This document shows, piece by piece, positions 44,735-55,109 of a DNA stretch of 64,000 nucleotides. Position 1 is the stretch's first letter, and each line of letters opens with the position of its first letter. The notes beneath the pieces are model-generated. The model was given only the letters and a program-made list of their open reading frames with translations. It did no database searches and was not told where the DNA came from. A program made the position numbers and the translations under genes. The stretch comes from Polycyclovorans sp002706265 (lineage in GTDB: Bacteria; Pseudomonadota; Gammaproteobacteria; Nevskiales; Nevskiaceae): the NCBI GenBank assembly GCA_963973915.1, contig CAXBBM010000013.1, positions 1 to 64,000 of the forward strand, written 5' to 3'.

Positions 44735-45339
44735 GTGAGCCCGCAACGCCCTTCGGCACCGACGGCGCCGAGCAGGTCCACCACTGGCAGGCGCCGCAGC
44801 TCGACCGTCCCGACCCGCGTGCGGCCCGCAAGCCGCCCCCCACCGCCGCGCACCTTGAAGCCCTGGAGCAGGCCGCCTGGGACGAGGGTTATCAGCGCGG
44901 CCGCAAAGAAGGTGAGGCGGCCGCGCGCAAGGCGGCCGAGCCCAAGATTGACCATCTGCGCCTGCTGATTGCCGCGCTCGATGAGCCGCTTGCCGCCGAC
45001 CGCGCACAGCTCACCGACACGCTTTGCCAGCTCACCGTGGCGCTGGCGCGCACGCTCACCGAGCAGGCGCTGGCGCTGGACCCCGCCGCCCTCAAGCCCC
45101 TGGCCGAAAAGGCCCTGGCGGCGCTGGGCGAGTCGCGCACGCCGGTCACGCTCAGGGTCGCGCCGGCCGCCGCCGCCGCCCTGTCGGCACTGGTCGAGCA
45201 GCCCGCAGGCTGGCGCATCGAAGCCGACCCGGCGCTGGGCGCCGCCGATGTCTGCGTCGACAGCCAGCCGCTGTCGATCGACGCGCGTCTGAGCACGCGA
45301 CTCGCGCAGTGGGTTGCCGACTGGCAGGGCCGCGCATGA
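44731..45339 (+). CDS. fliH: Flagellar assembly protein FliH
   Basis: Negative regulator and stator-like partner of the export ATPase FliI. The 202-residue product shows the FliH features: an N-terminal unstructured part, a glycine-spaced helix (EQAAWDEGYQRGRKEGEAAA) and a C-terminal domain similar to V/F-ATPase subunits. GTG start inside the fliG stop; ATGA overlap with fliI. Confidence 0.93.
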   Translation: MSEPATPFGTDGAEQVHHWQAPQLDRPDPRAARKPPPTAAHLEALEQAAWDEGYQRGRKEGEAAARKAAEPKIDHLRLLIAALDEPLAADRAQLTDTLCQLTVALARTLTEQALALDPAALKPLAEKALAALGESRTPVTLRVAPAAAAALSALVEQPAGWRIEADPALGAADVCVDSQPLSIDARLSTRLAQWVADWQGRA

Positions 45340-46667
45340 GCGCCACCCTGGCCGAACGGTTCAGCGAGCGCGCCACGCAGGCGCCCGATCAGGCGCCGCT
45401 GCTGCGCACCGGGCGTCTCGACCAGATGGTGGGACTGGCCCTGCAGGCAAGGGGCCTCAGCCTGCCGCTGGAAAGCGCCTGCGCCATCGAAACCGCACCC
45501 GATTGCTGGGTGCCGGCCGAGGTCGTCGGGTTTGCCGATGACCGCACCTTTCTCATGCCCGCCGGGCCCCTGACCGGTCTGGCGCCCGCCGCTCGGGTGG
45601 CGGCGCGCCGCCTCACCGGCGAGCCGCGCATCGGGGCCGACTGGCTGGGCCGGGTGATGGGCGCCGATGGCCTGCCGCTGGACGGCAAGCCGCCGCCCAA
45701 GGGTGAATTGCCCTTGCGGCTGTCGGCGCCGCCCATCAATCCGCTGCAGCGCGCCGCCATCGACACTCCCATGGATGTCGGCGTGCGGGCGATCAACGCC
45801 ATGCTCACCCTCGGGCGCGGCCAGCGCGTCGGCCTGTTTGCCGGCTCCGGCGTCGGCAAATCGACCTTGCTGGGCATGATGACGCGCCACACCACGGCCG
45901 ACGTGACCGTGGTGGGGCTGATCGGCGAGCGCGGCCGCGAAGTGCGCGATTTCGTTTTCGACACCCTGGGCGCCGATGGTCTGGCGCATGCCTGCGTGAT
46001 TGCCGCACCGGCCGACGCCAGCCCGCTGGCCCGGCTCAACGGCGCGCGCCTGGCGACGGCGGTGGCCGAGTATTTCCGCGATCAGGGCTGCCATGTGCTG
46101 CTGCTCATGGACTCGCTCACCCGCTATGCCCAGGCCGCCCGCGAGATCGGGCTGGCGGTGGGCGAGCCACCCGCCACCCGAGGCTATCCGCCGTCGGTGT
46201 TTGCCCGCATTCCGCAGTTGGTCGAGCGTGCCGGCGCCTTGCAGCGCGGCGGCAGCATCACCGGCATCTACACCGTGCTGACCGAGGGCGACGACCTGCA
46301 AGACCCGGTGGCCGACAGCGCCCGCGCCATTCTCGATGGTCACATCGTGTTGTCGCGGCGCATTGCCGAACAGGGCCGGTTTCCGGCCATCGATGTCGAG
46401 GCCAGCGTGAGTCGCCTGTTCACCCACTTGGCCGACGGCGCCCAGCGCAAGGCCGCAACCCAGCTGCGCCGATGGCTGGGCGCGCTGAGTCGCAACCGGG
46501 ACTTGATCGCCGTGGGCGCCTACCAGAGCGGCGCCGATGCCGACACCGATGAAGCCTTGCTGCATCAGGCCAAGATCGAGCGATTTCTGTCCCAGGCGGT
46601 CGAGCAGGCGGCACCCTTGACCGATGCCCGCCGCGCCCTTGCCGAACTGACCGGAACCCTGCCATGA
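45336..46667 (+). CDS. fliI: Flagellum-specific export ATPase FliI
   Basis: F1-beta-like ATPase of the flagellar type III export apparatus. The 443-residue product has the Walker A LFAGSGVGKSTLLGMM, GLIGERGREVRDFV, the Walker B VLLLMDSLTRYAQAAREI, and the type-III-specific GEPPATRGYPPSVFA. The ATG at 45336 begins within the fliH stop; the frame is open further upstream but reads through fliH out of frame. Confidence 0.97.
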   Translation: MSATLAERFSERATQAPDQAPLLRTGRLDQMVGLALQARGLSLPLESACAIETAPDCWVPAEVVGFADDRTFLMPAGPLTGLAPAARVAARRLTGEPRIGADWLGRVMGADGLPLDGKPPPKGELPLRLSAPPINPLQRAAIDTPMDVGVRAINAMLTLGRGQRVGLFAGSGVGKSTLLGMMTRHTTADVTVVGLIGERGREVRDFVFDTLGADGLAHACVIAAPADASPLARLNGARLATAVAEYFRDQGCHVLLLMDSLTRYAQAAREIGLAVGEPPATRGYPPSVFARIPQLVERAGALQRGGSITGIYTVLTEGDDLQDPVADSARAILDGHIVLSRRIAEQGRFPAIDVEASVSRLFTHLADGAQRKAATQLRRWLGALSRNRDLIAVGAYQSGADADTDEALLHQAKIERFLSQAVEQAAPLTDARRALAELTGTLP

Positions 46668-47101
46668 CACCTGCCACGCCCCGCCTGCAACGCATCGCCG
46701 ACCTTCAGCAGCGTGCGCGCGATCGCGCGGCCGCCAGCCTGGTCACCGCCCGCAAGGGCGTGCAGGTGGCGCAGGGACAACTGTCCGAACTGCAGCGCTA
46801 CGCCGAGGAGTACGACGCCCGGCCGCTGGCGCAGAGCGTCTGGCAGATTCAGGCCCGCCGCGCCTTTGCCGAGCGCTTGAGCGCCGCCCGCCAACAGCAG
46901 CAGCAGCGCATTGCGCGGGCAGAGCGCCAGGCCCTGCAGGCGCAACTCGATTTTCAACGGGCGCACACCCAGGCCCAGAGCCTGTCGCGCGCCGCCGAGC
47001 GCCAGCGCCAACAGCTGCAGCATGATCGTGATCGGCGGCAGCAGGCGAGCGACGATGACCGCAGCCTCGGCACCGTTGTCGCCTGGGCGGCGGGCGGATG
47101 A
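46664..47101 (+). CDS. fliJ: Flagellar export chaperone FliJ
   Basis: Coiled-coil export chaperone that inserts into the FliI hexamer. The 145-residue product is almost entirely helical and rich in Gln, Arg and Ala, with a long predicted coiled coil (residues ~10-130) and no membrane segment. Sequence identity in this family is low; size, composition and position between fliI and fliK identify it. ATGA overlaps on both sides. Confidence 0.88.
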   Translation: MTPATPRLQRIADLQQRARDRAAASLVTARKGVQVAQGQLSELQRYAEEYDARPLAQSVWQIQARRAFAERLSAARQQQQQRIARAERQALQAQLDFQRAHTQAQSLSRAAERQRQQLQHDRDRRQQASDDDRSLGTVVAWAAGG

Positions 47102-48582
47102 TGGCCGTCTCGCCCGCGTCCGCGCCTGCCGCGCCCGCTTTGAGCGGAGCCCGCGGCGATGTCGCGTCGCACAAGGGCGGCTTCGCGGGTGCGCTCTCGG
47201 CCCAGCACGAAGGCGCAAGCGCCGCAGGTGACGCGCACACACGGTCGCTGCAGCCCGCGCCCGCGTCCGCGCTGCCCGCGACGGCCACGGCGGGCACCGA
47301 GTCTGACCCCGAACCCGCGCAGGACGCCGAGGCATCGATTGCCTTCGACGGCGCCACGGCGCTCGCGTCCTTGCAGGCGCGCGCCGAGCCACAGACGGCG
47401 CCGACCCAGCCCGCCGGCGCCGCGCTGCCGCACGCCGATGAGCCCACGGCTGCCACGCCAGATGCCGAGCCTTTGGATGGGCGCGCGGTCAATGCCGGTG
47501 CGGCCCCGACCCTGAACCCGGTTGCGCCGACGCCTGCGGAACCCCCGAGGGCTGCGGGCACCGCGCTGGGCACTGAGGCCGACCCTGCAGTGGTCGCTGG
47601 GACGGAGCCCGTCACCCTGGCCGCCGGCGCACGCGACGCGACCGCGCAAAGCGTCACGGTGCCGTCGACCGATTCCGCCGACGCGGCGCGGGCCGCCGGG
47701 CCAGCCAAGGGGCGGGCCGTCATCGCGCACACGGCCTCGGCGTCGGTCATGCCGACGCCCGCTGACGCCGTGAATGGTGCGGGCCCCGAGGTCGATTCAC
47801 CGATGCTCGGTCCGTCCATCGACCCCGAGGATGCGGCACCCGCCAACGCGCCTGATGTGCCGGACACACCAGCGTCCATCGCGGGTGCAAGCCTGGTGCC
47901 CGCCGCCGCCGTGCACACCGATGATCTGTCGCAGAGTGCGGCGGCTGAAGCGGATCGGCCTGCCGCCCAATCCGCCGCTGTGGCTGTGGCCGAGGCCGCG
48001 GCCGCGGGTGGTGAGCCGCCGCTCGCGCGGCTGGAGATGGCGGGGGGGCAGGCGCCGGCACTGAGCGCCGACGCCGGCACCGCGAACGGGTCACCGACAA
48101 CGGCGATCACCGCGGGTGCCGGCACTGCGATGGCGACCGGCCCGGCGACATCCGCCGCCCCCGCTGCGGCGCCGGCCCTGCCGCCGCTGCCGATCGCCGA
48201 CGCTGCGGCGGCACTGGCCGAGCAGATCGAAACCATGGTGGAGGACGAGGTCTGGCAGATGAAGCTGCGCCTCGACCCGCCGCGCCTGGGCACGGTGGAC
48301 GTGCACCTGGCGGTGCGCGACCAGCAGGTCGCCGTGAGTCTGGTCAGTGGCGATGCACAGGCGCGCATGCTGCTTGCGCAAGCCTTGCCCGAGTTGAGCA
48401 ACGCGCTGGCGGCGAAAGGGTTGCAGCTGATGGGCGCCGATGTGGGGCAGTCGTCGTCGCAAGGCCGGGATGACGCCCCGGCCCGGCGCGTGGCCCGCCC
48501 GGCGCGTGAAGCCGCCGCTGATCTGAGCCGGGTCGCGCCGCAGGCCGGCGCCAGGCAGGGGCTGCTCGACCGCTACGCCTGA
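47098..48582 (+). CDS. fliK: Flagellar hook-length control protein FliK
   Basis: Secreted ruler protein that sets hook length and switches export specificity. The 494-residue product has a long low-complexity Ala/Pro/Thr/Asp-rich region (about 1-365) and the conserved C-terminal domain containing WQMKLRLDPPRLGTVDVHL, followed by VSLVSGDAQARMLLAQALPE and LSNALAAKGLQL. This is the last flagellar gene here; fliL-M-N-O-P-Q-R are absent downstream, which is unusual for this cluster. Confidence 0.93.
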   Translation: MMAVSPASAPAAPALSGARGDVASHKGGFAGALSAQHEGASAAGDAHTRSLQPAPASALPATATAGTESDPEPAQDAEASIAFDGATALASLQARAEPQTAPTQPAGAALPHADEPTAATPDAEPLDGRAVNAGAAPTLNPVAPTPAEPPRAAGTALGTEADPAVVAGTEPVTLAAGARDATAQSVTVPSTDSADAARAAGPAKGRAVIAHTASASVMPTPADAVNGAGPEVDSPMLGPSIDPEDAAPANAPDVPDTPASIAGASLVPAAAVHTDDLSQSAAAEADRPAAQSAAVAVAEAAAAGGEPPLARLEMAGGQAPALSADAGTANGSPTTAITAGAGTAMATGPATSAAPAAAPALPPLPIADAAAALAEQIETMVEDEVWQMKLRLDPPRLGTVDVHLAVRDQQVAVSLVSGDAQARMLLAQALPELSNALAAKGLQLMGADVGQSSSQGRDDAPARRVARPAREAAADLSRVAPQAGARQGLLDRYA

Positions 48583-48586
48583 GTCG

Positions 48587-48609
48587 GGGGGCGTGATGTC
48601 CCGCCCCCG
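48587..48609. terminator. Possible terminator between fliK and speE
   Basis: A G-rich tract (about 48587-48593) can pair with GCCCCC at about 48602-48608 just after the fliK stop, in the convergent gap with speE. No T run follows; weak call. Confidence 0.35.
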
Positions 48610-48649
48610 TCCTTCAGGTGCGCCCGCGCGTTGACGCGCTGCGTCCGGA

Positions 48650-49492
48650 TCAGCCGAGCGCCTTTTTCACGAAATTGGGCAAGGCAAAGCACGCGCGGTG
48701 CATGTCGCGGTTGTAGTACTGCGTGTCCAGCGACTCGGCGTGGTCCAGGCGCTGAACCATCGAGCCCGCTTTTTTCAGCGCGATCGAGCCGCTCCACCAG
48801 CCGCTGGGGTAGATCACCTGCGGGAAGTGCAGCAGGGTGGTTTCGGCAAAGCCGGCCTGCTTCATCGCCGCGTGCATGTCCTGAATCAGGCTCAGGTGCA
48901 GCAGCGGCGACTCAGACTGCTGCACCAGCATGCCGTCGGGCTTCAGTGCGGTGATGCAGTCGCGGTAGAACTTCAGGCCGAACAGACCCTCGGCGGGGCC
49001 GACGGGGTCAGTGGAGTCGATGATGATCACGTCCACCGAGCCCGGCGCGACGTCCTTCATCCACTGGATGCCATCGCCAAAGAACAGCGTGGCGCGCGGG
49101 TCGTCGTTCTTGTCGCAGAGTTCGGGGAAGTATTGTTCCGACAGGCGCGTGACCCGCTCGTCGATCTCGACCTGGGTGGCGGCCTTCACCTCCGGGTGCT
49201 TGAGCACTTCGCGCAGGGTGCCGCAGTCACCGCCGCCGACGATGACGACGGTTTCGGGGTTGGGGTGCGAGTTGAGCGCCGGGTGGCTCATCATCTCGTG
49301 GTACAGAAAGTTGTCGCGCGTCGACACCATCGTGCAGCCGTCGATGGTCATCAGATGGCCGAAGGTCTCGGTTTTGAAAATTTCGATCTTCTGGTAGGGC
49401 GTCTGTTCTTCATGGACCCGCTCGCCCTTGAGTGCAAAGGCGGTGCCGGTGGCGTCCACGGCTTCAGAAACCCAAGACTGATCAAGCGACAT
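48650..49492 (-). CDS. speE: Polyamine aminopropyltransferase (spermidine synthase) SpeE
   Basis: Transfers the aminopropyl group of decarboxylated SAM to putrescine. The 280-residue product has QTPYQKIEIFKTETFGHLM, IDGCTMVSTRDNFLYHEMM, the glycine-rich cofactor loop VVIVGGGDCGTLREVLKHP and the catalytic DVIIIDSTDPVGPAEGLF. The same frame stays open for a further 1.8 kb on this strand, antisense to speA; that extension is not coding. Divergent from speA with 66 bp between start codons. Confidence 0.96.
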   Translation of the reverse strand: MSLDQSWVSEAVDATGTAFALKGERVHEEQTPYQKIEIFKTETFGHLMTIDGCTMVSTRDNFLYHEMMSHPALNSHPNPETVVIVGGGDCGTLREVLKHPEVKAATQVEIDERVTRLSEQYFPELCDKNDDPRATLFFGDGIQWMKDVAPGSVDVIIIDSTDPVGPAEGLFGLKFYRDCITALKPDGMLVQQSESPLLHLSLIQDMHAAMKQAGFAETTLLHFPQVIYPSGWWSGSIALKKAGSMVQRLDHAESLDTQYYNRDMHRACFALPNFVKKALG

Positions 49493-49558
49493 GACGTTAC
49501 CCCGTAAAATAAGGGCGCGAGTATATCGGCTCGTCTTTTCAACCTGAGTGACAGCCCT

Positions 49559-51454
<1,896 letters not shown>

Positions 51455-51464
51455 ACACCGGCGC

Positions 51465-51470
51465 TACAAT
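51465..51470 (+). promoter_or_regulatory. TACAAT -10 element of the DUF433/DUF5615 pair
   Basis: TACAAT at 51465-51470, 11 bases after the speA stop, is followed by a 27-base leader with AGGAGCAGC before the ATG at 51498. Unlike the similar hexamers before ubiE and the DUF971 gene, this one leaves room for a normal ribosome site. Confidence 0.45.
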
Positions 51471-51497
51471 CGGTTGCAGTCGATCAGGAGCAGCTCC

Positions 51498-51716
51498 ATG
51501 CATGACGTTCGAATTACCTGGGACCCCGCGCAATGCGGCGGCAAGCCCTGCATTCGCGGCATGCGCATTCGTGTCAGCGACGTGCTGCAGATGCTTGCCA
51601 GTGGTGTGCCTGAATCTCAGATTCTTGAGGATTTTCCAGATATTGAGGTTGAGGACATCCGCGCCTGCCTGAGCTTTGCCGCACGCCGAGCGGACCTCGA
51701 ACGATTGGTCGCGTGA
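51498..51716 (+). CDS. DUF433 antitoxin-like protein
   Basis: A 72-residue protein of the DUF433 family, usually the first gene of a two-gene pair with a PIN-like partner and interpreted as an antitoxin with a helix-turn-helix. Conserved features are the start HDVRITWDPAQCGGKPCIRG, then MRIRVSDVLQMLASG and ILEDFPDIEVEDIRACLSFA. Good Shine-Dalgarno AGGAG eight bases before the ATG. Overlaps the downstream gene by GTGA. Confidence 0.88.
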   Translation: MHDVRITWDPAQCGGKPCIRGMRIRVSDVLQMLASGVPESQILEDFPDIEVEDIRACLSFAARRADLERLVA

Positions 51717-52162
51717 CGTTCTGGATCGATGCGCAGCTCCCGCCGTCGCTGGCGTCCTGGCTGACACAACGGTTTTCAGTGACGGCCATGGCGGTTCGGG
51801 ACCTGGGCTTGCGTGATGCCACCGACGAGGTGATTTTTCGGCGTGTCCGTTTGGCGGAAGTCGTTGTGATCAGCAAGGACGGCGATTTTGTCGAAATGGT
51901 CACGCGCCACGGTGCCCCGCCCCAACTGCTTTGGGTGACTTGCGGCAACCTCAGCAACCAACGACTGCGGCAGGTCTTCGAAGCCTTATTCGAAAAGGCG
52001 CGACAACGCCTCGCGGACGGTGCGGATGTCGTCGAGTTGGCAGATGCCGGGGCTGTCAGCGGTCGTTTCGCCGCGATCTCACCCAGCGTTGCGGGGCAAG
52101 GGACGACAATCGATCAGGTTCAGCGCGCGATTGACGATGATGACGCCAGCGACATGCCGTAA
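51713..52162 (+). CDS. DUF5615 PIN-like protein (putative toxin)
   Basis: A 149-residue protein whose first ~112 residues match the DUF5615 PIN-like family: FWIDAQLPPSLASWLTQRF, VRDLGLRDATDEVIFRRVR, VVISKDGDFVEMV, and PPQLLWVTCGNLSNQRLR. The acidic residues of the WIDAQLPP and KDGDF motifs are retained, consistent with a metal-dependent RNase. The last ~37 residues, ending in an Asp-rich tail, extend beyond the usual family length. GTG start inside the DUF433 stop. Toxicity is inferred from the family pairing and not shown here. Confidence 0.85.
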   Translation: MTFWIDAQLPPSLASWLTQRFSVTAMAVRDLGLRDATDEVIFRRVRLAEVVVISKDGDFVEMVTRHGAPPQLLWVTCGNLSNQRLRQVFEALFEKARQRLADGADVVELADAGAVSGRFAAISPSVAGQGTTIDQVQRAIDDDDASDMP

Positions 52163-52167
52163 GCGCA

Positions 52168-52947
52168 GTGACCTGTCTCAACATCGCCGCCTACCGTTTT
52201 GTCACCCTGACCGACCTGCCTGCGTTGCGGGAACGGCTGCACGAGGCCGCTGCGTCGCGCGGGCTCAAGGGCACGGTGCTGCTGGCCGAAGAAGGCATCA
52301 ACCTGTTTCTCGCCGGCGAGGCGCGTGCGGTGCGCGCGTGGCGGGCGCTGCTCTGCGAAGACGCACGATTCACAGACATCGAGGTCAAGGAAAGCCATTC
52401 AGACACCCAGCCGTTCCAGCGGCTCAAGGTGAAGATCAAGCGCGAGATCATTCGCATGGACCACCCCACGCTGCGCCCCGAAGCCGGGCGGGCGCCGGCG
52501 GTCGATGCCGCCACGCTGGCCCGCTGGCTCGATGCCGGAGTGGACGATTCAGGCCGTCCGGTGGCGCTGCTGGACACGCGCAACGCCTTCGAGGTCGATC
52601 ACGGCGCGTTTGCGGGCGCCATCGACTGGCGCATCGACAAGTTCACCGAGTTTCCGGCGCGGCTGGCTGAACAGGTCGAGGCGCTCAAGGACGTGACCGT
52701 GGTCAGTTACTGCACCGGCGGCATCCGCTGTGAAAAAGCCGCGCTGCTGATGCGTGAGCGCGGGCTGGCGCACGTGTATCAACTCGATGGCGGCATCCTG
52801 AAATACTTCGAGACCGTGGGGCAGGCGCACTTCCACGGGGGCTGTTTCGTGTTTGACGAGCGCGAAGTGCTTGATGCCCGCCTGGCGCCCCTCACCGCAC
52901 GCGCGGACGAGCCGCCGGGGTCGTCGGTGGCCTCCGCGCCGGACTGA
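52168..52947 (+). CDS. trhO: tRNA uridine(34) hydroxylase TrhO (YceA-type rhodanese)
   Basis: Rhodanese-family protein of 259 residues that hydroxylates U34 of some tRNAs to ho5U. The N-terminal UPF0176 domain shows GLKGTVLLAEEGINLFLAG; the rhodanese domain has VALLDTRNAFEVDHGAFAGA and the catalytic loop SYCTGGIRCEKAA with C182 and C188. GTG start five bases after the DUF5615 stop, so it may be co-transcribed with the toxin-antitoxin pair. Confidence 0.9.
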   Translation: MTCLNIAAYRFVTLTDLPALRERLHEAAASRGLKGTVLLAEEGINLFLAGEARAVRAWRALLCEDARFTDIEVKESHSDTQPFQRLKVKIKREIIRMDHPTLRPEAGRAPAVDAATLARWLDAGVDDSGRPVALLDTRNAFEVDHGAFAGAIDWRIDKFTEFPARLAEQVEALKDVTVVSYCTGGIRCEKAALLMRERGLAHVYQLDGGILKYFETVGQAHFHGGCFVFDEREVLDARLAPLTARADEPPGSSVASAPD

Positions 52948-52957
52948 AGCGCCGCAG

Positions 52958-52984
52958 CCTCAACGACCGCTGGCGGTGTTGAGG
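52958..52984. terminator. Bidirectional hairpin between trhO and the PF10118 gene
   Basis: CCTCAAC (52958-52964) pairs with GTTGAGG (52978-52984), and an inner CCGC/GCGG pair extends the stem. It lies between convergent stop codons; no long T run. Confidence 0.6.
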
Positions 52985-52996
52985 GGCGCGCGTGGC

Positions 52997-53869
52997 TCAG
53001 GCATGCAGGGTGCGATCGGTGGCCAGCCGCGCGTCACCGTGCGCGGCAAATTCCTCACGCCAGCGCTGGATGCGGGCCACGTCGCCCTGATCGTTGGGGT
53101 GAAATCCGAAGCGGTAGTACTGCAGATATTCCCCCAGCAGCGGCCGCAGCAGGCCATCGCTGCCCAGCAGCCATTGGCGACCGTCTTTCCACACCTGCGG
53201 GTCGGGCAGCACGCCGTCGAGCTTCAGCAGGTGGTTCATGAGCAGCACGACGTGCAGCGGAAAGGTCACCGACACCTGCAGCATCGAGGCCGCGCGGTTG
53301 AGCCAGCCGCCTTTGGCAACCGTGCGCAGCACATCGAAGGCCACGGCTTTGTGCTCGATCTCTTCCACGGCATGCCAGGCAAACAGGGCGCGGGCAATCG
53401 GGTCGGCGCGGCCGAACACGTCGGCGTGGGTGAAGCGGTGCGCCATGATGGCGGTCAGGTGTTCGGCTGCCGCCGTCTGCCCCAGGGTGTAGCGCCGCGG
53501 CAGCTTGCCGCGGAAGCCGTCGAACATGATTTTGCGTTGCCGGGCGAGGATGCGATCCACCTGCACGCCTTGGGCTTTCAGGCGGTCGTTGAAGGCGGTG
53601 TGCAGCGCGCCGTGCTGGCCTTCCTGATAGATGAAGTCTTTGACCTGCTGCTGCAGCGCGGGGTCGGTGATGTTGGCGCGGTAGTCGCGCACGCAGGCGA
53701 TGAAGAATTTTTCGCCTTCGGGAAACAAGAGCGACAGCGCATCGAAAAAGCGGGTCTTGAAGGGATCGTTGTCGAACCAGAAGCGCGGAATGGCGGCGAT
53801 GTCCAGCGGCGGTGCCTTGCGCGGCACGATGCCGAGGCCAGGCGGGGTGGGGGCGTGCAGACCATCCAT
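52997..53869 (-). CDS. Ferritin-like diiron protein, PF10118 'metal-dependent hydrolase' family
   Basis: A 290-residue protein of the PF10118 family, annotated as predicted metal-dependent hydrolase but helical and ferritin-like. Potential diiron ligands are E53 (FPEGEKFF), E83 and H86 (YQEGQHGALH), E136 and H137 (AAEHLTAIMAHRF), and E170 and H173 (HAVEEIEHKAVAFDV), a repeated ExxH pattern. No signal peptide. Downstream of and co-directional with an AraC-type regulator, a pairing common in lipid- or hydrocarbon-using gammaproteobacteria. The substrate is unknown. Confidence 0.82.
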   Translation of the reverse strand: MDGLHAPTPPGLGIVPRKAPPLDIAAIPRFWFDNDPFKTRFFDALSLLFPEGEKFFIACVRDYRANITDPALQQQVKDFIYQEGQHGALHTAFNDRLKAQGVQVDRILARQRKIMFDGFRGKLPRRYTLGQTAAAEHLTAIMAHRFTHADVFGRADPIARALFAWHAVEEIEHKAVAFDVLRTVAKGGWLNRAASMLQVSVTFPLHVVLLMNHLLKLDGVLPDPQVWKDGRQWLLGSDGLLRPLLGEYLQYYRFGFHPNDQGDVARIQRWREEFAAHGDARLATDRTLHA

Positions 53870-53956
53870 GGGCGACTCCAGCAGAACAGGATCAGCCTGG
53901 ATGCTAGGTCGCGCCCGGATGTGCGTCGATGACGGGCCGCGACCCCAGGGAACCGA

Positions 53957-55021
53957 TCACGACAGCCGGCCCAGGTCCTGCCCGGGCCTGTGTCCTTGCC
54001 CTTGCTGTTGCCGCCAGGCGCTGGGGGTCAGGCCGCTCCAGCGGCTGAAGGCGCGGGTGAAGCTGCGGCGATCGGCAAACCCCAGCGCGGTGCTGATGTC
54101 GTCCAGAGGGGTCAGCGGATTGGCCAGGGCCTCGCAGGCCATCTGGTGGCGCACCCGCGCCTGAATCGCGTCGAAGCGGTCGTTCGCTTGGGCCAGGCGC
54201 CGCTGCAGGGTGCGCAGTTGCAGGCCCAGCTCAGTGGCCGTGGCGGCGGCGCCCAGCCCCAGCAGGGCGGGTTTGCGTTGCAGGGCCCGTTCAACGCGGG
54301 TGATCAGCGAATCCTGCGGCAGCACCCGCTGCAATTGCTGTTCGATGCGCGTGCGCGCCTGGCTGTGCAGGCTGGGAAAGTCACCGCCCAGGGGCAGGTC
54401 CAGCAGCCGGCGGGCGAACACCGCGGCGTCTTCTTCGGCATTGAAGATCACCTCGACGCCAAAGAAATCGCGGCAGGTCTGGGCGTAGGGCGGCGCGGGG
54501 GTTCGCATCATCAGGCGCGCAAAATCGTGTGGCGGCGGCATCAGCAGCCGGCCGAAGCGGAATATCGACGCGAACAGCGATTCCGCCAGCCAGGGCGGCT
54601 CTTGCCGGCTGCGGGCATCGCCCAGCACGTGCAGCACCAGGCGCGCCTCGTCGCCGTGTTCGCGCAGGCGCACGCTGATATAGGGCGTGATCAGCGCCTG
54701 CACCCATTCAAGGACCACGACGGCTTCGCGCAGGGTCGGGCTGGTGGTGATGAAGGTTTCAAGGTCGGCGAGGTATTCAAAGGAGTACGTTTCGCCCAGC
54801 ACGAACGGAAAGTGCCGGGTGCGTGACTGCTGCACGCAGGCGGCCATCAGCCTGGCGAGCTGGCCCTCTTCGATGGTGGCGTGCTCCAGCCGGCCGGGCT
54901 CGATGACAATGCCGAGCTCCTGCAGCACGCCCTGAAAGTGGATGCCGCAGGCGGCGGCCGCCTTGATCCAGTTGGGCAGGGTGATGAACGGAATGCGTCG
55001 TGCCGCAGTAGCCGCTGTCAT
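53957..55021 (-). CDS. AraC-family regulator with arabinose-binding-like N-terminal domain
   Basis: Transcription factor of 354 residues. Residues ~15-200 match the OruR/Arabinose_bd-type N-terminal domain (PF12625 family: PNWIKAAAACGIHFQGVLQEL, HFPFVLGETYSFEYLADLETFI); the C-terminal ~100 residues hold two AraC helix-turn-helix motifs, the second being LDDISTALGFADRRSFTRAF followed by W-S-G-L-T-P. Probably controls the PF10118 gene downstream (87-bp gap) or the divergent GH13 gene. The ATG at 55021 matches the family start; a 33-residue upstream extension is not conserved. Confidence 0.9.
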   Translation of the reverse strand: MTAATAARRIPFITLPNWIKAAAACGIHFQGVLQELGIVIEPGRLEHATIEEGQLARLMAACVQQSRTRHFPFVLGETYSFEYLADLETFITTSPTLREAVVVLEWVQALITPYISVRLREHGDEARLVLHVLGDARSRQEPPWLAESLFASIFRFGRLLMPPPHDFARLMMRTPAPPYAQTCRDFFGVEVIFNAEEDAAVFARRLLDLPLGGDFPSLHSQARTRIEQQLQRVLPQDSLITRVERALQRKPALLGLGAAATATELGLQLRTLQRRLAQANDRFDAIQARVRHQMACEALANPLTPLDDISTALGFADRRSFTRAFSRWSGLTPSAWRQQQGQGHRPGQDLGRLS

Positions 55022-55109
55022 GGGCCCAGTATGCCGTGCGTCAGGCTTGCGAATCGGCCGGTAGACTGCGAGTCTGGCCCGTTCCGACCCGCAACCCGAA
55101 CCGCACCTG

